Assembly: GCF_011752815.1 (NCBI RefSeq)
Contig: NZ_VWWV01000004.1
Span: forward strand, 124,001 to 188,000
Length of the DNA stretch: 64,000 bases
Direction: 5' to 3'
From: Enterobacter sp. Cy-643
GTDB taxonomy: Bacteria; Pseudomonadota; Gammaproteobacteria; Enterobacterales; Enterobacteriaceae
This document shows, piece by piece, positions 51,924 through 62,821 of the stretch. The translations under genes and the position numbers were made by a program. How positions within the stretch are numbered: the stretch's first letter is position 1; every line of letters starts with the position of its first letter. The notes under the pieces were generated by a model. It was not told the origin of the DNA, did no database searches, and saw nothing but the letters and a program-made list of their open reading frames with translations.

Positions 51924-52159
51924 ATGGTACCGGATGAGTTTGTCGGTGAGGTTAGCAAGCTGCTGGGGCAGCACGCTGATACCTCTCACATTCGAGTGCT
52001 GCCACATTCCGCGATTACGACGTAGGTTTTAAACGGTTCAATCTCCGCCGCGAAAACGATCTGTTCCTTAGCCCGTTTGATATGCGGCAGCCTGGCAAAG
52101 TGGAAAGGGCGGGCCAATTCTTTTACCCTGAGGCGTACTCAGCGCTTCAGGGCAAAACC
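51924..52159 (+). other. Scarred junction between dgoT and yidR, fragments of unknown genes
   Basis: Two partial frames look like protein pieces but were not recognised. The first runs from about 51899 to the TAG at 52023-52025 and includes VPDEFVGEVSKLLGQH and IRVLPHSAITT, without a plausible start. The second, in another frame from about 51985, includes DYDVGFKRFNLRREND and LFLSPFDMRQPG and continues in frame into yidR. With the GH1 stub they suggest a patchwork left by deletions. In K-12 cbrA occupies this interval; no cbrA sequence was seen. Confidence 0.4.
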
Positions 52160-53428
52160 GTGATCAAACAACTCACCTTCGCACCGCGTCATCATCAGCT
52201 GACGAACATTAACACTTGGACGCCGGACGGCCAGTGGCTGGCCTTTGACGTACGGCCCTCGGGTGCGTCTTTCACCGGCTCAACTATTGAACGGGTCAAT
52301 GTTCTGACCGGCGACGTGGAGGTGGTCTATCGCGCCCCTGAAGGCGCGCACGTTGGCGTGGTGACCGTGAACCCACGGCAGCCGGAACGCTATGTCTTTA
52401 TTCACGGCCCGGAGAACCCGGATGCCGACTGGCACTATGACTTCCACCACCGCCGCGGGGTGGTTGTAGAGCAGGGTCAGGCCAGCAATCTTGATGCAAT
52501 GGATATCACCTCACCCTATACCCCAGGCGCGCTGCGCGGCGGCAGCCATGTTCACGTCTGGAGTCCGGACGGCAGCCGCCTGAGCTTCACCTACAACGAC
52601 CACGTTATGCATGAGCTTGATGCGCGTCTCGACCTGCGTAACGTCGGCGTCGCGCTGCCTTTTGGCTCCGTGACGCCAGCCAAACAGCATCCTCGAGAAT
52701 ACGACGGAAGTCATTATTGCGTGCTGGTGAGCCGCACAACGGCAGAGCCTCAGCCCTGCAGCGATGAGATTAACCGCGCCTACGAAGAAGGCTGGGTTGG
52801 GGAGCACGGTTACCGGAAGCCAGACGGGCGCATTCAGCGCTGGGCGCTGGCGTTTATCGGCGATACCCGGTCGCTGAGCGGTGAAAAAGTGCCAGAGCTG
52901 TTTATCGTAGATCTGCCAGACGAAGCACAGGCTTATCAGCTTGCCGGAGGCGAACCGCTGTGCGGCACCGATACCACGCTGCCCGCACCGCCAAAAGGCG
53001 TGATGCAGCGCAGGCTGACCTATACCCACGAGCGCCGTTATCCGGGCCTGGTGAATCAGCCCCGGCACTGGATCCGCAGCAGCCCGGACGGCAGCCAGCT
53101 TGCCTTCCTGATGCGCGATGACGGCGGCGTGGTGCAACTCTGGGTTATTTCCCCGAACGGCGGTGAGCCCCGGCAGGTGACCGAGGGGCAACATGGTATT
53201 CAGTCGGCCTTTAACTGGCACCCTTCAGGTAAAGCTCTTGGGTTTGTGCAGCAGGGACATGTGGTGCTGTGTGACGCGCAAAGCGGAGCGATGACAACAT
53301 TAGGTGCAACTGAAGGGGAAGCGCCTTCCGGGGACGCTATCGTCTTTTCCCCAGACGGCAAGCAGGTTGCCTGGATGCAGGACATCGATGGTTTCCGCCA
53401 GCTATGGTGTGCGGAAACCGGTCTTTAA
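52160..53428 (+). CDS. yidR: YidR, DUF3748 beta-propeller protein
   Basis: YidR has 422 residues and resembles the beta-propeller oligogalacturonate lyase-like / TolB-like fold. It has repeated WTPDGQW, WSPDGSRLSFTYND, SSPDGSQLAFLMRDD, WHPSGKALGF and FSPDGKQVAWM motifs, one per blade. The start is GTG at 52160, preceded by CAGGG. It gives IKQLTFAPRHHQLTN, matching the E. coli start. The frame is open 78 bases further upstream, but that part belongs to the scar. No signal peptide is seen from this start. Enzymatic function is unproven. It is convergent with yidQ. Confidence 0.88.
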   Translation: MIKQLTFAPRHHQLTNINTWTPDGQWLAFDVRPSGASFTGSTIERVNVLTGDVEVVYRAPEGAHVGVVTVNPRQPERYVFIHGPENPDADWHYDFHHRRGVVVEQGQASNLDAMDITSPYTPGALRGGSHVHVWSPDGSRLSFTYNDHVMHELDARLDLRNVGVALPFGSVTPAKQHPREYDGSHYCVLVSRTTAEPQPCSDEINRAYEEGWVGEHGYRKPDGRIQRWALAFIGDTRSLSGEKVPELFIVDLPDEAQAYQLAGGEPLCGTDTTLPAPPKGVMQRRLTYTHERRYPGLVNQPRHWIRSSPDGSQLAFLMRDDGGVVQLWVISPNGGEPRQVTEGQHGIQSAFNWHPSGKALGFVQQGHVVLCDAQSGAMTTLGATEGEAPSGDAIVFSPDGKQVAWMQDIDGFRQLWCAETGL

Positions 53429-53433
53429 GTGGC

Positions 53434-53766
53434 TCAGTGAGGCAGTTCTGCCGGTGGGATAACGGCGTTGGTGGCCAGATTCTGTTGCTCGCTGGCTTCA
53501 ACGCGCGATCTCACCGAGTTGTCCTTACGGAACATATCCCACGGTAAAAGCACCGTATCCAGCACGGCAGTAAACGGTAGATCAAGCGCAACCAGTGGTT
53601 TTATCGCCCAGCTTGTTTCATCGTCGCCAAGCGTTGCCGCGCTGGCTCGTGTGCCCGGATACAAACCTTCTTTGCCGCCGCTGTGTGACATCATGCTGGA
53701 GCAGCCGGTCAGTAATAACAGCCCGCTGCTAAGCACCAGAGTTGGAAACCAGTTTCTCATTATCAT
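53434..53766 (-). CDS. yidQ: Lipoprotein YidQ (DUF1375)
   Basis: YidQ is a 110-residue lipoprotein. The signal peptide ends in the lipobox LLLTGC, with Cys22 as the lipidated residue. The body has the DUF1375 signature YPGTRASAATLGDDETSW and DLPFTAVLDTVLLPWD. It is close to E. coli YidQ; function is unknown. Two start codons are possible, ATG at 53766 and ATG at 53760. The gene is divergent from ibpA across 314 bases that hold the ibpA promoter and leader. Confidence 0.88.
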   Translation of the reverse strand: MIMRNWFPTLVLSSGLLLLTGCSSMMSHSGGKEGLYPGTRASAATLGDDETSWAIKPLVALDLPFTAVLDTVLLPWDMFRKDNSVRSRVEASEQQNLATNAVIPPAELPH

Positions 53767-53947
53767 TTTGCTGTCATCTTCAATGGTTGGCGGAGTACCA
53801 GCCCCAGCGGAGTTATAACACTCGCCTGTGATTTAAAAATGCCCATCGTTCCGCTCTGCGGCGGCTATCGCATATTTTTAACCTTTTATGCTGTTTGCCA
53901 GTCTAAGTAAGGAAAGCCGTTCACGCAAAAAATTTGCGTTCAGGCGC

Positions 53948-53975
53948 CTTGAAAAATTTTAGGCAAGCCACATTT
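53948..53975 (+). promoter_or_regulatory. Sigma-32 heat-shock promoter of ibpAB
   Basis: CTTGAAA at 53948-53954, a 13-base spacer and CCACATTT at 53968-53975 fit the sigma-32 consensus (CTTGAAA, 11-16 bases, CCCCATNT) with one mismatch. The start of transcription would lie about 100 bases before ibpA. The rest of the 53767-53947 stretch shows nothing else recognisable. Confidence 0.8.
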
Positions 53976-53981
53976 TAATAA

Positions 53982-54080
53982 GGCAACCAGAGAGAGTACG
54001 CCGATTGGGTACTCAGGTTCATGGCCTGTCCAAAGGGAAGGCTTTTACATCTTACTCGCTGATTTCAGGAGCTTTTTATT
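53982..54080 (+). promoter_or_regulatory. ROSE-type RNA thermometer of ibpA
   Basis: The ~100-base leader folds into hairpins. The last one, CUCGCUGAUUUCAGGAG (54056-54072), pairs the Shine-Dalgarno AGGAG with CUC-CUG, leaving a bulged G in the hallmark U(U/C)GCU context. A second stem, GAGUACGCC with GGGUACUC, lies at 53995-54014. In E. coli the ibpA ROSE element melts on heating and frees the ribosome site. Confidence 0.82.
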
Positions 54081-54494
54081 ATGCGTAATTTCGATCTTTC
54101 TCCGTTGTACCGTTCCGCCATCGGTTTTGACCGTCTGTTTAATTTGCTGGAAAGCAATCAGAGCCAAAGTAACGGCGGTTACCCTCCGTACAACGTTGAA
54201 TTAGTGGACGAAAACCACTATCGCATTGCTATCGCCGTTGCCGGTTTCGCCGAAAGCGAACTTGAGATCACTGCCCAGGATAACTTGCTTATCGTCAAAG
54301 GGGCACACGCGGGCGAGGAGCAGGAGCGGACTTACCTCTACCAGGGCATTGCCGAACGCAACTTCGAGCGTAAATTCCAGCTGGCGGAAAATATCCACGT
54401 CCGTGGCGCAAACCTGGTCAACGGCCTGCTGTACATCAGCCTGGAACGTGAAATTCCAGAATCGATGAAGCCTCGCCGCATCGAAATCAACTAA
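54081..54494 (+). CDS. ibpA: Small heat-shock protein IbpA
   Basis: IbpA is a 137-residue small heat-shock protein that coats aggregating proteins for later rescue by DnaK and ClpB. The alpha-crystallin domain covers about residues 35-125 ([20 protein letters not shown] to [11 protein letters not shown]). The C-terminal I-x-I anchor is IEIN. It is nearly identical to E. coli IbpA. It is controlled at transcription by sigma-32 and at translation by the ROSE element upstream. Confidence 0.98.
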   Translation: MRNFDLSPLYRSAIGFDRLFNLLESNQSQSNGGYPPYNVELVDENHYRIAIAVAGFAESELEITAQDNLLIVKGAHAGEEQERTYLYQGIAERNFERKFQLAENIHVRGANLVNGLLYISLEREIPESMKPRRIEIN

Positions 54495-54579
54495 TTCATC
54501 GGGTCGCGCCGCGCGCGGCCCGTCATCAAGCTGGCTTGCCGTCAGGGAGCCAATGCCCGTTCGCATGCGGGCAGGTTAT

Positions 54580-54602
54580 TTCTTGCTTCAAAGAAGGAGA
54601 AA
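54580..54602 (+). promoter_or_regulatory. ROSE-type RNA thermometer of ibpB
   Basis: Just before ibpB, UUCUUGCUUC and GAAGGAGAA pair across an AAA loop, with a single bulged G in UUGCU. The AAGGAG ribosome site is buried in the stem. This is the same design as the ibpA leader and fits the thermosensor known before E. coli ibpB. A further hairpin (GCCCG, UUCGCAUG, CGGGC) lies upstream at 54555-54572. Confidence 0.82.
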
Positions 54603-54607
54603 ACACG

Positions 54608-55036
54608 ATGCGTAACTACGATTTATCCCCACTTCTGCGTCAATGGATCGGCTTCGATAAACTGGCCAACGCGCTGCAGTCCAGCGGTGAAAGCCAGGGC
54701 TTCCCGCCGTACAACATCGAAAAAAGCGACGATAACCATTACCGCATCACGCTGGCTTTGGCCGGTTTCCGCCAGGAAGATCTTGATATTGAACTGGAAG
54801 GTACCCGCCTGAGCGTAAAGGGCACGCCGGTTAAACCGGAAAAAGAGATCAACTGGCTGCATCAGGGGTTGGTCACTCAGCCATTCAGTCTGAGTTTCAC
54901 CCTGGCCGAGCATATGCAGGTCTCAGGGGCGACGTTCACCAACGGTTTGCTGCACATTGACCTGGTGCGTGAAATTCCTGAAGACGTTGCTCCGCAGCGG
55001 ATCGCCATTAGCGAACGCCCGGCGCTGAATAGCTAA
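54608..55036 (+). CDS. ibpB: Small heat-shock protein IbpB
   Basis: IbpB is a 142-residue partner of IbpA; together they form mixed assemblies, and IbpB helps loosen aggregates for disaggregation. The alpha-crystallin domain runs from [20 protein letters not shown] to [14 protein letters not shown], and the I-x-I-like tail is IAIS. The start is ATG at 54608, seven bases after the AAGGAG masked by the ROSE hairpin. The frame is open further upstream through that hairpin but is not coding. Confidence 0.97.
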   Translation: MRNYDLSPLLRQWIGFDKLANALQSSGESQGFPPYNIEKSDDNHYRITLALAGFRQEDLDIELEGTRLSVKGTPVKPEKEINWLHQGLVTQPFSLSFTLAEHMQVSGATFTNGLLHIDLVREIPEDVAPQRIAISERPALNS

Positions 55037-55059
55037 ATAATTTTCTTATATTAAGTATT

Positions 55060-55086
55060 AAGGCCCCTGAAAATGGGGCCTTTTTT
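55060..55086 (+). terminator. Terminator after ibpB
   Basis: AAGGCCCC, TGAAAAT and GGGGCCTT followed by TTTT form a strong rho-independent terminator, 23 bases after the ibpB stop. Confidence 0.9.
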
Positions 55087-55164
55087 GTGCTCCGCACCCC
55101 ATTATCCTCCCCGTAGCTCTGCCAGAATCCTTAGTAATAATAATGTTATTCACAGGGATTATAT

Positions 55165-56823
55165 ATGAGTGGAATAGCGTTAACCGTCAGCATGCTGGCG
55201 CTGGTCGCCGTCGTGGGACTGTGGATCGGCAATATCAAGATCCGCGGAGTGGGGTTCGGTATCGGAGGCGTGCTGTTTGGCGGCATCATTGTCGGCCACT
55301 TTGTCAATCAGGCCGGGATTGGCCTGAACGGTGACATGCTGCACTTTATCCAGGAGTTTGGGCTGATCCTGTTTGTTTACACAATAGGCATCCAGGTGGG
55401 TCCAGGCTTCTTCTCATCCCTGCGCGTTTCCGGCCTGCGGCTAAATCTGTTCGCTATTTTGATCGTCGTGCTTGGCGCGTTGGTCACCGCCGTGGTCTAC
55501 AAGCTGTTTGATGTGCCGCTGCCGGTGGTGTTGGGGATCTTCTCCGGTGCCGTCACAAATACTCCGGCGCTGGGCGCCGGGCAGCAGATCCTCACCGATC
55601 TCGGTACGCCCGGGCAATTGGTTGACCAAATGGGGATGAGCTACGCGATGGCCTACCCGTTTGGGATTTGCGGCATCCTGCTGACCATGTGGCTGTTACG
55701 CATGGCCTTTCGCGTCAGCGTTGACAAAGAAGCGCAGCAGTTTGAGGCCAGCAGCGGCCAAAATCACGCCCGGCTGCACACCATGAATATCTGCATCGCC
55801 AACCCAAACCTGAACGGGCTGGCGATTCAGGATGTCCCAGGCCTCAACAGCGACGAGATTATCTGCTCCCGGCTCAAGCGCGGAGAGCTGCTAATGGTGC
55901 CTTCCCCGGGGACGATAGTTCAGACCGGCGACCTGTTACACCTGGTTGGGGCAGAAAAGGATCTGCACAAAGCGCTGCTGGTGATCGGCAACGAAGTGGA
56001 TACCTCGCTTTCCACGCGAGGCACGGATCTGCGCGTGGAGCGCGTCGTGGTAACCAACGAAAAGGTTCTGGGCAAGAAGATCCGCGATCTGCACCTGAAG
56101 CAGAAATACGACGTGGTGATTTCGCGCCTTAACCGCGCCGGGGTTGAGCTGGTGGCCAGCAGCAACGCCAGCCTGCAGTTCGGCGACATCCTCAACCTGG
56201 TCGGACGCCCCCAATCGATAGACGCGGTTGCGGCAGAAGTCGGTAACGCGCAACACAAGCTGCAGCAGGTGCAAATGCTGCCGGTGTTTATCGGTATCGG
56301 GCTTGGCGTGCTGCTGGGATCCATTCCGCTGTTTATCCCCGGTTTCCCGGCGGCGCTGCGCCTTGGGCTGGCCGGCGGGCCGCTGATTATGGCGCTGATC
56401 CTCGGGCGCATCGGCAGCATCGGCAAGCTTTACTGGTTTATGCCGCCGAGCGCGAATCTGGCGCTGCGCGAGCTGGGCATCGTCCTGTTTCTGGCGGTGG
56501 TCGGGCTTAAGTCCGGCGGAGATTTTATTGACACGCTGCTGGTGGGCGACGGGGTCAGCTGGATTGGCTACGGCATTCTGATCACTGCGGTGCCGCTGAT
56601 TACCGTCGGCCTGCTTGCTCGCCTGCTGGTGAAGATGAACTACCTGACGCTGTGCGGCATGCTGGCGGGCTCGATGACAGACCCGCCTGCGCTGGCCTTT
56701 GCCAACGGGCTACATGCTACCAGCGGAGCCGCCGCGCTTTCTTATGCCACGGTTTACCCGCTGGTGATGTTCCTGCGCATCATTACACCTCAACTGCTGG
56801 CGCTGCTGTTCTGGGGGCTATAG
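55165..56823 (+). CDS. yidE: AspT/YidE-YbjL family transporter YidE
   Basis: YidE is a 552-residue membrane protein of the aspartate:alanine exchanger family. Two hydrophobic halves of five to six helices each (residues 1-185 and 370-552) flank two TrkA-C (RCK_C) domains at about 190-370 ([18 protein letters not shown] and [21 protein letters not shown]). Each half carries the family repeat with [14 protein letters not shown] and [14 protein letters not shown]. The substrate is unknown. Its stop overlaps that of the convergent yidP by 6 bases. Confidence 0.93.
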   Translation: MSGIALTVSMLALVAVVGLWIGNIKIRGVGFGIGGVLFGGIIVGHFVNQAGIGLNGDMLHFIQEFGLILFVYTIGIQVGPGFFSSLRVSGLRLNLFAILIVVLGALVTAVVYKLFDVPLPVVLGIFSGAVTNTPALGAGQQILTDLGTPGQLVDQMGMSYAMAYPFGICGILLTMWLLRMAFRVSVDKEAQQFEASSGQNHARLHTMNICIANPNLNGLAIQDVPGLNSDEIICSRLKRGELLMVPSPGTIVQTGDLLHLVGAEKDLHKALLVIGNEVDTSLSTRGTDLRVERVVVTNEKVLGKKIRDLHLKQKYDVVISRLNRAGVELVASSNASLQFGDILNLVGRPQSIDAVAAEVGNAQHKLQQVQMLPVFIGIGLGVLLGSIPLFIPGFPAALRLGLAGGPLIMALILGRIGSIGKLYWFMPPSANLALRELGIVLFLAVVGLKSGGDFIDTLLVGDGVSWIGYGILITAVPLITVGLLARLLVKMNYLTLCGMLAGSMTDPPALAFANGLHATSGAAALSYATVYPLVMFLRIITPQLLALLFWGL

Positions 56824-57561
56824 CTGACTGCCGTCCGGCTGGCCGGGCGGCACCCTCGAATGATCCCTGCGTAAGTGGTAATCCACCTGATATTCGCTGG
56901 CATTTCTGAACATCACCGAATAGTTAAGAAACTCGCCTTTGTCGCTGTAGGAGAGCGAGGTGATGCGCAAAATCGGTGTCGCCTCCGCGATGTTCAGCAG
57001 TTTTGCCGTTTTGGCGTCGGCGAGCACCGGCGTCAGCGTTTCATAGTTGCCGCTGATGACAACCTGGCATTCATCTTCGATATAACTGAATTTTGACCCC
57101 TCAAGATGGGCCAGGGACAGGTTACGAAAGAGTTTGACCGGCATATAGCTGTCTTCCACCATCAGCGGCTTGCCGCCCACGGCGCGCACGCGGCGGGAGT
57201 AATAAATTTTTTCGTCGATCTTAATGCGCAGCAGGCTGGCTATCGCCGGGGGCGCGGGCATCACGTTAAACTCCAGCACCTCGCTCAGAACCTCTTTTCC
57301 CTGGCTGCGCATCACTTCCACAAAACCCGTGAGGTTAGTGGTTTCGTGGTGAACATCTTTTTTGGTGACCCAGGTGCCGCTGCCCTGGCGGCGATTAACC
57401 AGACCCCAGCCCACAAGCAAATCCACCGCTTTACGAATCGTCATGCGCGACACGCCAAATTCTTCAGCCAGCTTCTTTTCCCCAGGGAGCGGGCTGCCGA
57501 TGGTGTAGTCGGCGGAGTTAAGCCGCAGCCGTAGCCTGTCGGCAATTGATTTGTAGATCAT
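56818..57561 (-). CDS. yidP: GntR/HutC-family regulator YidP
   Basis: YidP is a 247-residue GntR-family regulator of the HutC subgroup. The winged helix is [42 protein letters not shown] (recognition helix SRMTIRKAV), and the UTRA effector domain covers about residues 80-235, ending [20 protein letters not shown]. It is divergent from the aglA-aglB operon with a perfect-looking palindrome between them. It therefore most likely represses these genes, with a phosphorylated alpha-glucoside as probable inducer. It closely matches E. coli YidP, which stands beside the degenerate glv genes there. Confidence 0.9.
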   Translation of the reverse strand: MIYKSIADRLRLRLNSADYTIGSPLPGEKKLAEEFGVSRMTIRKAVDLLVGWGLVNRRQGSGTWVTKKDVHHETTNLTGFVEVMRSQGKEVLSEVLEFNVMPAPPAIASLLRIKIDEKIYYSRRVRAVGGKPLMVEDSYMPVKLFRNLSLAHLEGSKFSYIEDECQVVISGNYETLTPVLADAKTAKLLNIAEATPILRITSLSYSDKGEFLNYSVMFRNASEYQVDYHLRRDHSRVPPGQPDGSQL

Positions 57562-57606
57562 AGCTGGACATCTCCAGGCATTATCACGCCGTTATATGTC
57601 GGTTAA

Positions 57607-57636
57607 TTGTCTAGTTTTAACTCTAAAAGTAGACAA
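57607..57636. promoter_or_regulatory. Probable YidP operator
   Basis: TTGTCTAGTTTTA, four bases, TAAAAGTAGACAA form a 13-base inverted repeat with one mismatch. The TTGTCTA/TAGACAA ends are typical of HutC/TreR-type GntR operators. It lies between divergent yidP and aglA, 45 bases upstream of the yidP start. Confidence 0.7.
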
Positions 57637-57654
57637 CTTTGATCAAATAAAAAC

Positions 57655-57670
57655 CATGAATACGATCACG
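57655..57670 (+). promoter_or_regulatory. Possible CRP site upstream of aglA
   Basis: CATGA, six bases, TCACG matches the CRP core TGTGA-N6-TCACA at 7 of 10 positions. The position 116 bases before the aglA start and the sugar-PTS context make it plausible. The match is moderate. Confidence 0.35.
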
Positions 57671-57785
57671 AATCGCGGCGCCTGACGCGGCGAGCCACCG
57701 CCCGCGCTCATATCCTCAGCTTCAGGCCAACTAAAAAAATAAGGCCGCCTCTTACTCTACGAAGTTGTTACATGAGGATTTAAAA

Positions 57786-60727
<2,942 letters not shown>

Positions 60728-60747
60728 GTTTTCTTAGGCTCTTACGG

Positions 60748-60775
60748 AGCGCGGCGGAGGCGTCGCGCTTTTTTT
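60748..60775 (+). terminator. Terminator after aglB
   Basis: AGCGCG, a 10-base loop and CGCGCT followed by seven T, 20 bases after the aglB stop. The stretch to 60893 shows nothing else recognisable and should contain the promoter of the next gene. Confidence 0.75.
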
Positions 60776-60893
60776 ATGGCAAACGGTCCCGGCATTCTGT
60801 TAAAAGAAGCACGATCCTTTCAGGTAATCCTTCACACTCGGCATCACGATTAATTTTTTATTGCAATCCTCACTCCCCGCAAACGGGAAAAGC

Positions 60894-61904
60894 ATGCTAA
60901 ATATTAGTTTTCCTTCGCTAAGTAACGTGTCGCCGATGTTAAAGCCAACTCTTATTCTGGTTGCCCTCTCTTTCTGTGCCAGTTCGTTTGCTGCGCAGCA
61001 GGACGTCTTACCGCCCACCTGGACCAGCCAGCTTGGGGTGGGAATGAACGTTGACTGGGCGGTGACGGAGCGAGGCATTCGTGAATTTGACCCCCTCACG
61101 GTGCGTGACTTTCAGCAGCGAGGCTTTGGCCATGTTCGTATTCGCGTGGCGGGGCCGATAACCCATCAGAAACTGGTACATTTACGCCGCATCGTTGATG
61201 CCTGCGAGCAGTACCATATCGTACCGGTGATCAGCTACCGGGCAGCGGAGCTGAAAGCGAAGCCGACCGCTGAAAATGCAGAAGATATTGTTGAGTGGTG
61301 GACGACCGTGGCGCGCTTTTTTGCCAAAAATGACGACTCGCTGGTGTTCGATATTATCGGGCAGCCGGAGGAGAAGCTCAGCGCCAACCCTCAGTTGCTC
61401 AACCAGATTTACGACAAGACCGTGAAGGCGATTCATAAAATCAGCCCTCAGCGCCATATCTTTGTGGCGCCGCGCAACCACGCCTCTCCGGAGGCGCTGG
61501 CTACGCTTAAAATTCCCGAATCCCGCCACGGACTGGTCATGGCTGACTGGCACCTGATGCCGGGAGGCCCAAAAAACTGGAACGGCAAGACCTGGAACGG
61601 AAAAAACCAGTGGACGACGGGTACGGATGCGGAAAAAGAGGCTATCCACGCCCGCATCGAAACGGCCGTGCACTGGCAGCAGAAAACCGGCCATCTTTCC
61701 TGGGTCGGCAACTGGTCTCCTGGCAGTAAACTGCCGGTCGATCAGCAGGTTGCGATGGCGACGTTTGTCGCCTGCGAATTGCAAAAAGCGCAGATTCCGT
61801 ATGCAGTCAACGGTGATGAAAAATACTACGATGGGGAAGAGGGCGCCTGGCGGCCTGATATGGCGCCAGTGCTGGACGCTATTCTGAAGCCTCAGTGTCA
61901 GTAA
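60894..61904 (+). CDS. Exported GH5-fold protein, catalytic glutamates replaced
   Basis: This 336-residue protein resembles GH5 cellulases in layout. A signal peptide is seen at about residues 15-34 (MLKPTLILVALSFCASSFAA). Fold landmarks are GVGMNVDW (~48), GFGHVRIRV (~77-85), VFDIIGQPEE (~151-160), MADWHLMPG (~216-224), VGNWSPG (~271-277) and YAVNGDEKYYDGEEGAW. In active GH5 enzymes the acid/base sits in a FExxNEP segment and the nucleophile in a GEW/GEF segment. Here these read FDIIGQP and VGNW, so Gln157 and Asn273 replace both glutamates. It would be periplasmic or secreted. The ATG at 60894 has a weak GGGA site; ATG 60936, directly at the signal peptide, is an alternative. It stands alone between two terminated or promoter-bearing units. 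Confidence 0.72.
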   Translation: MLNISFPSLSNVSPMLKPTLILVALSFCASSFAAQQDVLPPTWTSQLGVGMNVDWAVTERGIREFDPLTVRDFQQRGFGHVRIRVAGPITHQKLVHLRRIVDACEQYHIVPVISYRAAELKAKPTAENAEDIVEWWTTVARFFAKNDDSLVFDIIGQPEEKLSANPQLLNQIYDKTVKAIHKISPQRHIFVAPRNHASPEALATLKIPESRHGLVMADWHLMPGGPKNWNGKTWNGKNQWTTGTDAEKEAIHARIETAVHWQQKTGHLSWVGNWSPGSKLPVDQQVAMATFVACELQKAQIPYAVNGDEKYYDGEEGAWRPDMAPVLDAILKPQCQ

Positions 61905-61953
61905 TTATCACTCAGCGCGAATTATCTGTTGCTGCATTTCGGGTAATTATGTA

Positions 61954-61980
61954 TTTTTATGCAAATTAATTGCATAAAAA
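61954..61980. promoter_or_regulatory. Perfect inverted repeat upstream of the ABC importer
   Basis: TTTTTATGCAA, ATTAA, TTGCATAAAAA form a perfect 11-base inverted repeat with a 5-base spacer, ending 22 bases before the start of the binding-protein gene. The position fits an operator over the promoter. It does not match the ARG box. The cognate regulator is unknown. Confidence 0.5.
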
Positions 61981-62002
61981 CATCATATATCCAGGGGCTT
62001 CT

Positions 62003-62782
62003 ATGTTAACTAAAGCGATGAAATCAGTAGTGGCTGGCGGGTGTTTGCTCGCGGCATTGTTCAGTTCTGCTCAGGCGCTGGCGCAGACCTACGTTGTGGG
62101 ATCCGGCGGCACTTACCGTCCGTTTGAATACGAAAACAGCCAGAAACAGCTGGAAGGTTTCGATATCGACATCATCAAAGCCATCGCTAAAGCCGAAGGG
62201 TTTGATATCAAGCTGGTTAACACGCCGTGGGAAGGTATTTTCGCCACGCTGAACTCCGGCGATCGCGACATCATCATTTCCGGTATCACCATCACCGACA
62301 AGCGTAAAGCGATGGTCGATTTCTCCACGCCGTACTTCCCGGCAGAGCAATCCATCGTGGTGCCGACCGACTCTAAAGTCGATTCCGTTACCTCCCTGAA
62401 AGGCAAAAAAGTGGGCGTGGTTAACTCCAGCACCGGCGACATTGTTGTGTCCGACGTTTTGGGTAAAAACAGCACCGACATCAAGCGCTTTGACAACACG
62501 CCGCTGATGCTGCAGGAACTGACTGAAGACGGTATCGACGCCGCCGTAGGCGACGTGGGCGTGGTGAAATACTACATCAAATCCCACCCGGAAAAACCGC
62601 TGAAGCTGGTGCCGGACAGCAAGTTTGAGCGCCAGTACTTCGGCATCGCGGTTGCCAAAGGCAACGCCGAGCTGAAAGGCAAAATCGACGCCGGCCTGAA
62701 GAAAATCATCGCCGACGGCACCTACGCTAAAATTTACGCCACCTGGTTCGACAACAACGTTCCAACCCTCCCGGCAGAGTAA
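62003..62782 (+). CDS. Polar amino-acid ABC transporter, binding protein
   Basis: This 259-residue periplasmic solute-binding protein belongs to family 3. The signal peptide ends at SSAQALA (~residue 27). Family motifs are YRPFEYEN, LEGFDIDIIKAIAKAEG, GDRDIIISGITITDKRKAMVDFSTPYF and the C-terminal LKKIIADGTYAKIYATWF. The ligand would be a polar amino acid or related compound; similarity to GlnH is moderate and does not settle it. The start is ATG at 62003, after CAGGGG. It heads a three-gene operon with a permease 39 bases later. Confidence 0.85.
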   Translation: MLTKAMKSVVAGGCLLAALFSSAQALAQTYVVGSGGTYRPFEYENSQKQLEGFDIDIIKAIAKAEGFDIKLVNTPWEGIFATLNSGDRDIIISGITITDKRKAMVDFSTPYFPAEQSIVVPTDSKVDSVTSLKGKKVGVVNSSTGDIVVSDVLGKNSTDIKRFDNTPLMLQELTEDGIDAAVGDVGVVKYYIKSHPEKPLKLVPDSKFERQYFGIAVAKGNAELKGKIDAGLKKIIADGTYAKIYATWFDNNVPTLPAE

Positions 62783-62821
62783 TTATCAATCGGGGCCGCT
62801 CCGGCCCCAAAAAGGACAGGT

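Noticed and set aside
61954-61980. ARG box upstream of the ABC importer
   Set aside because: The arms TGCAA/TTGCA and the spacing do not fit TGAAT-N4-ATTCA, so ArgR control is not claimed.
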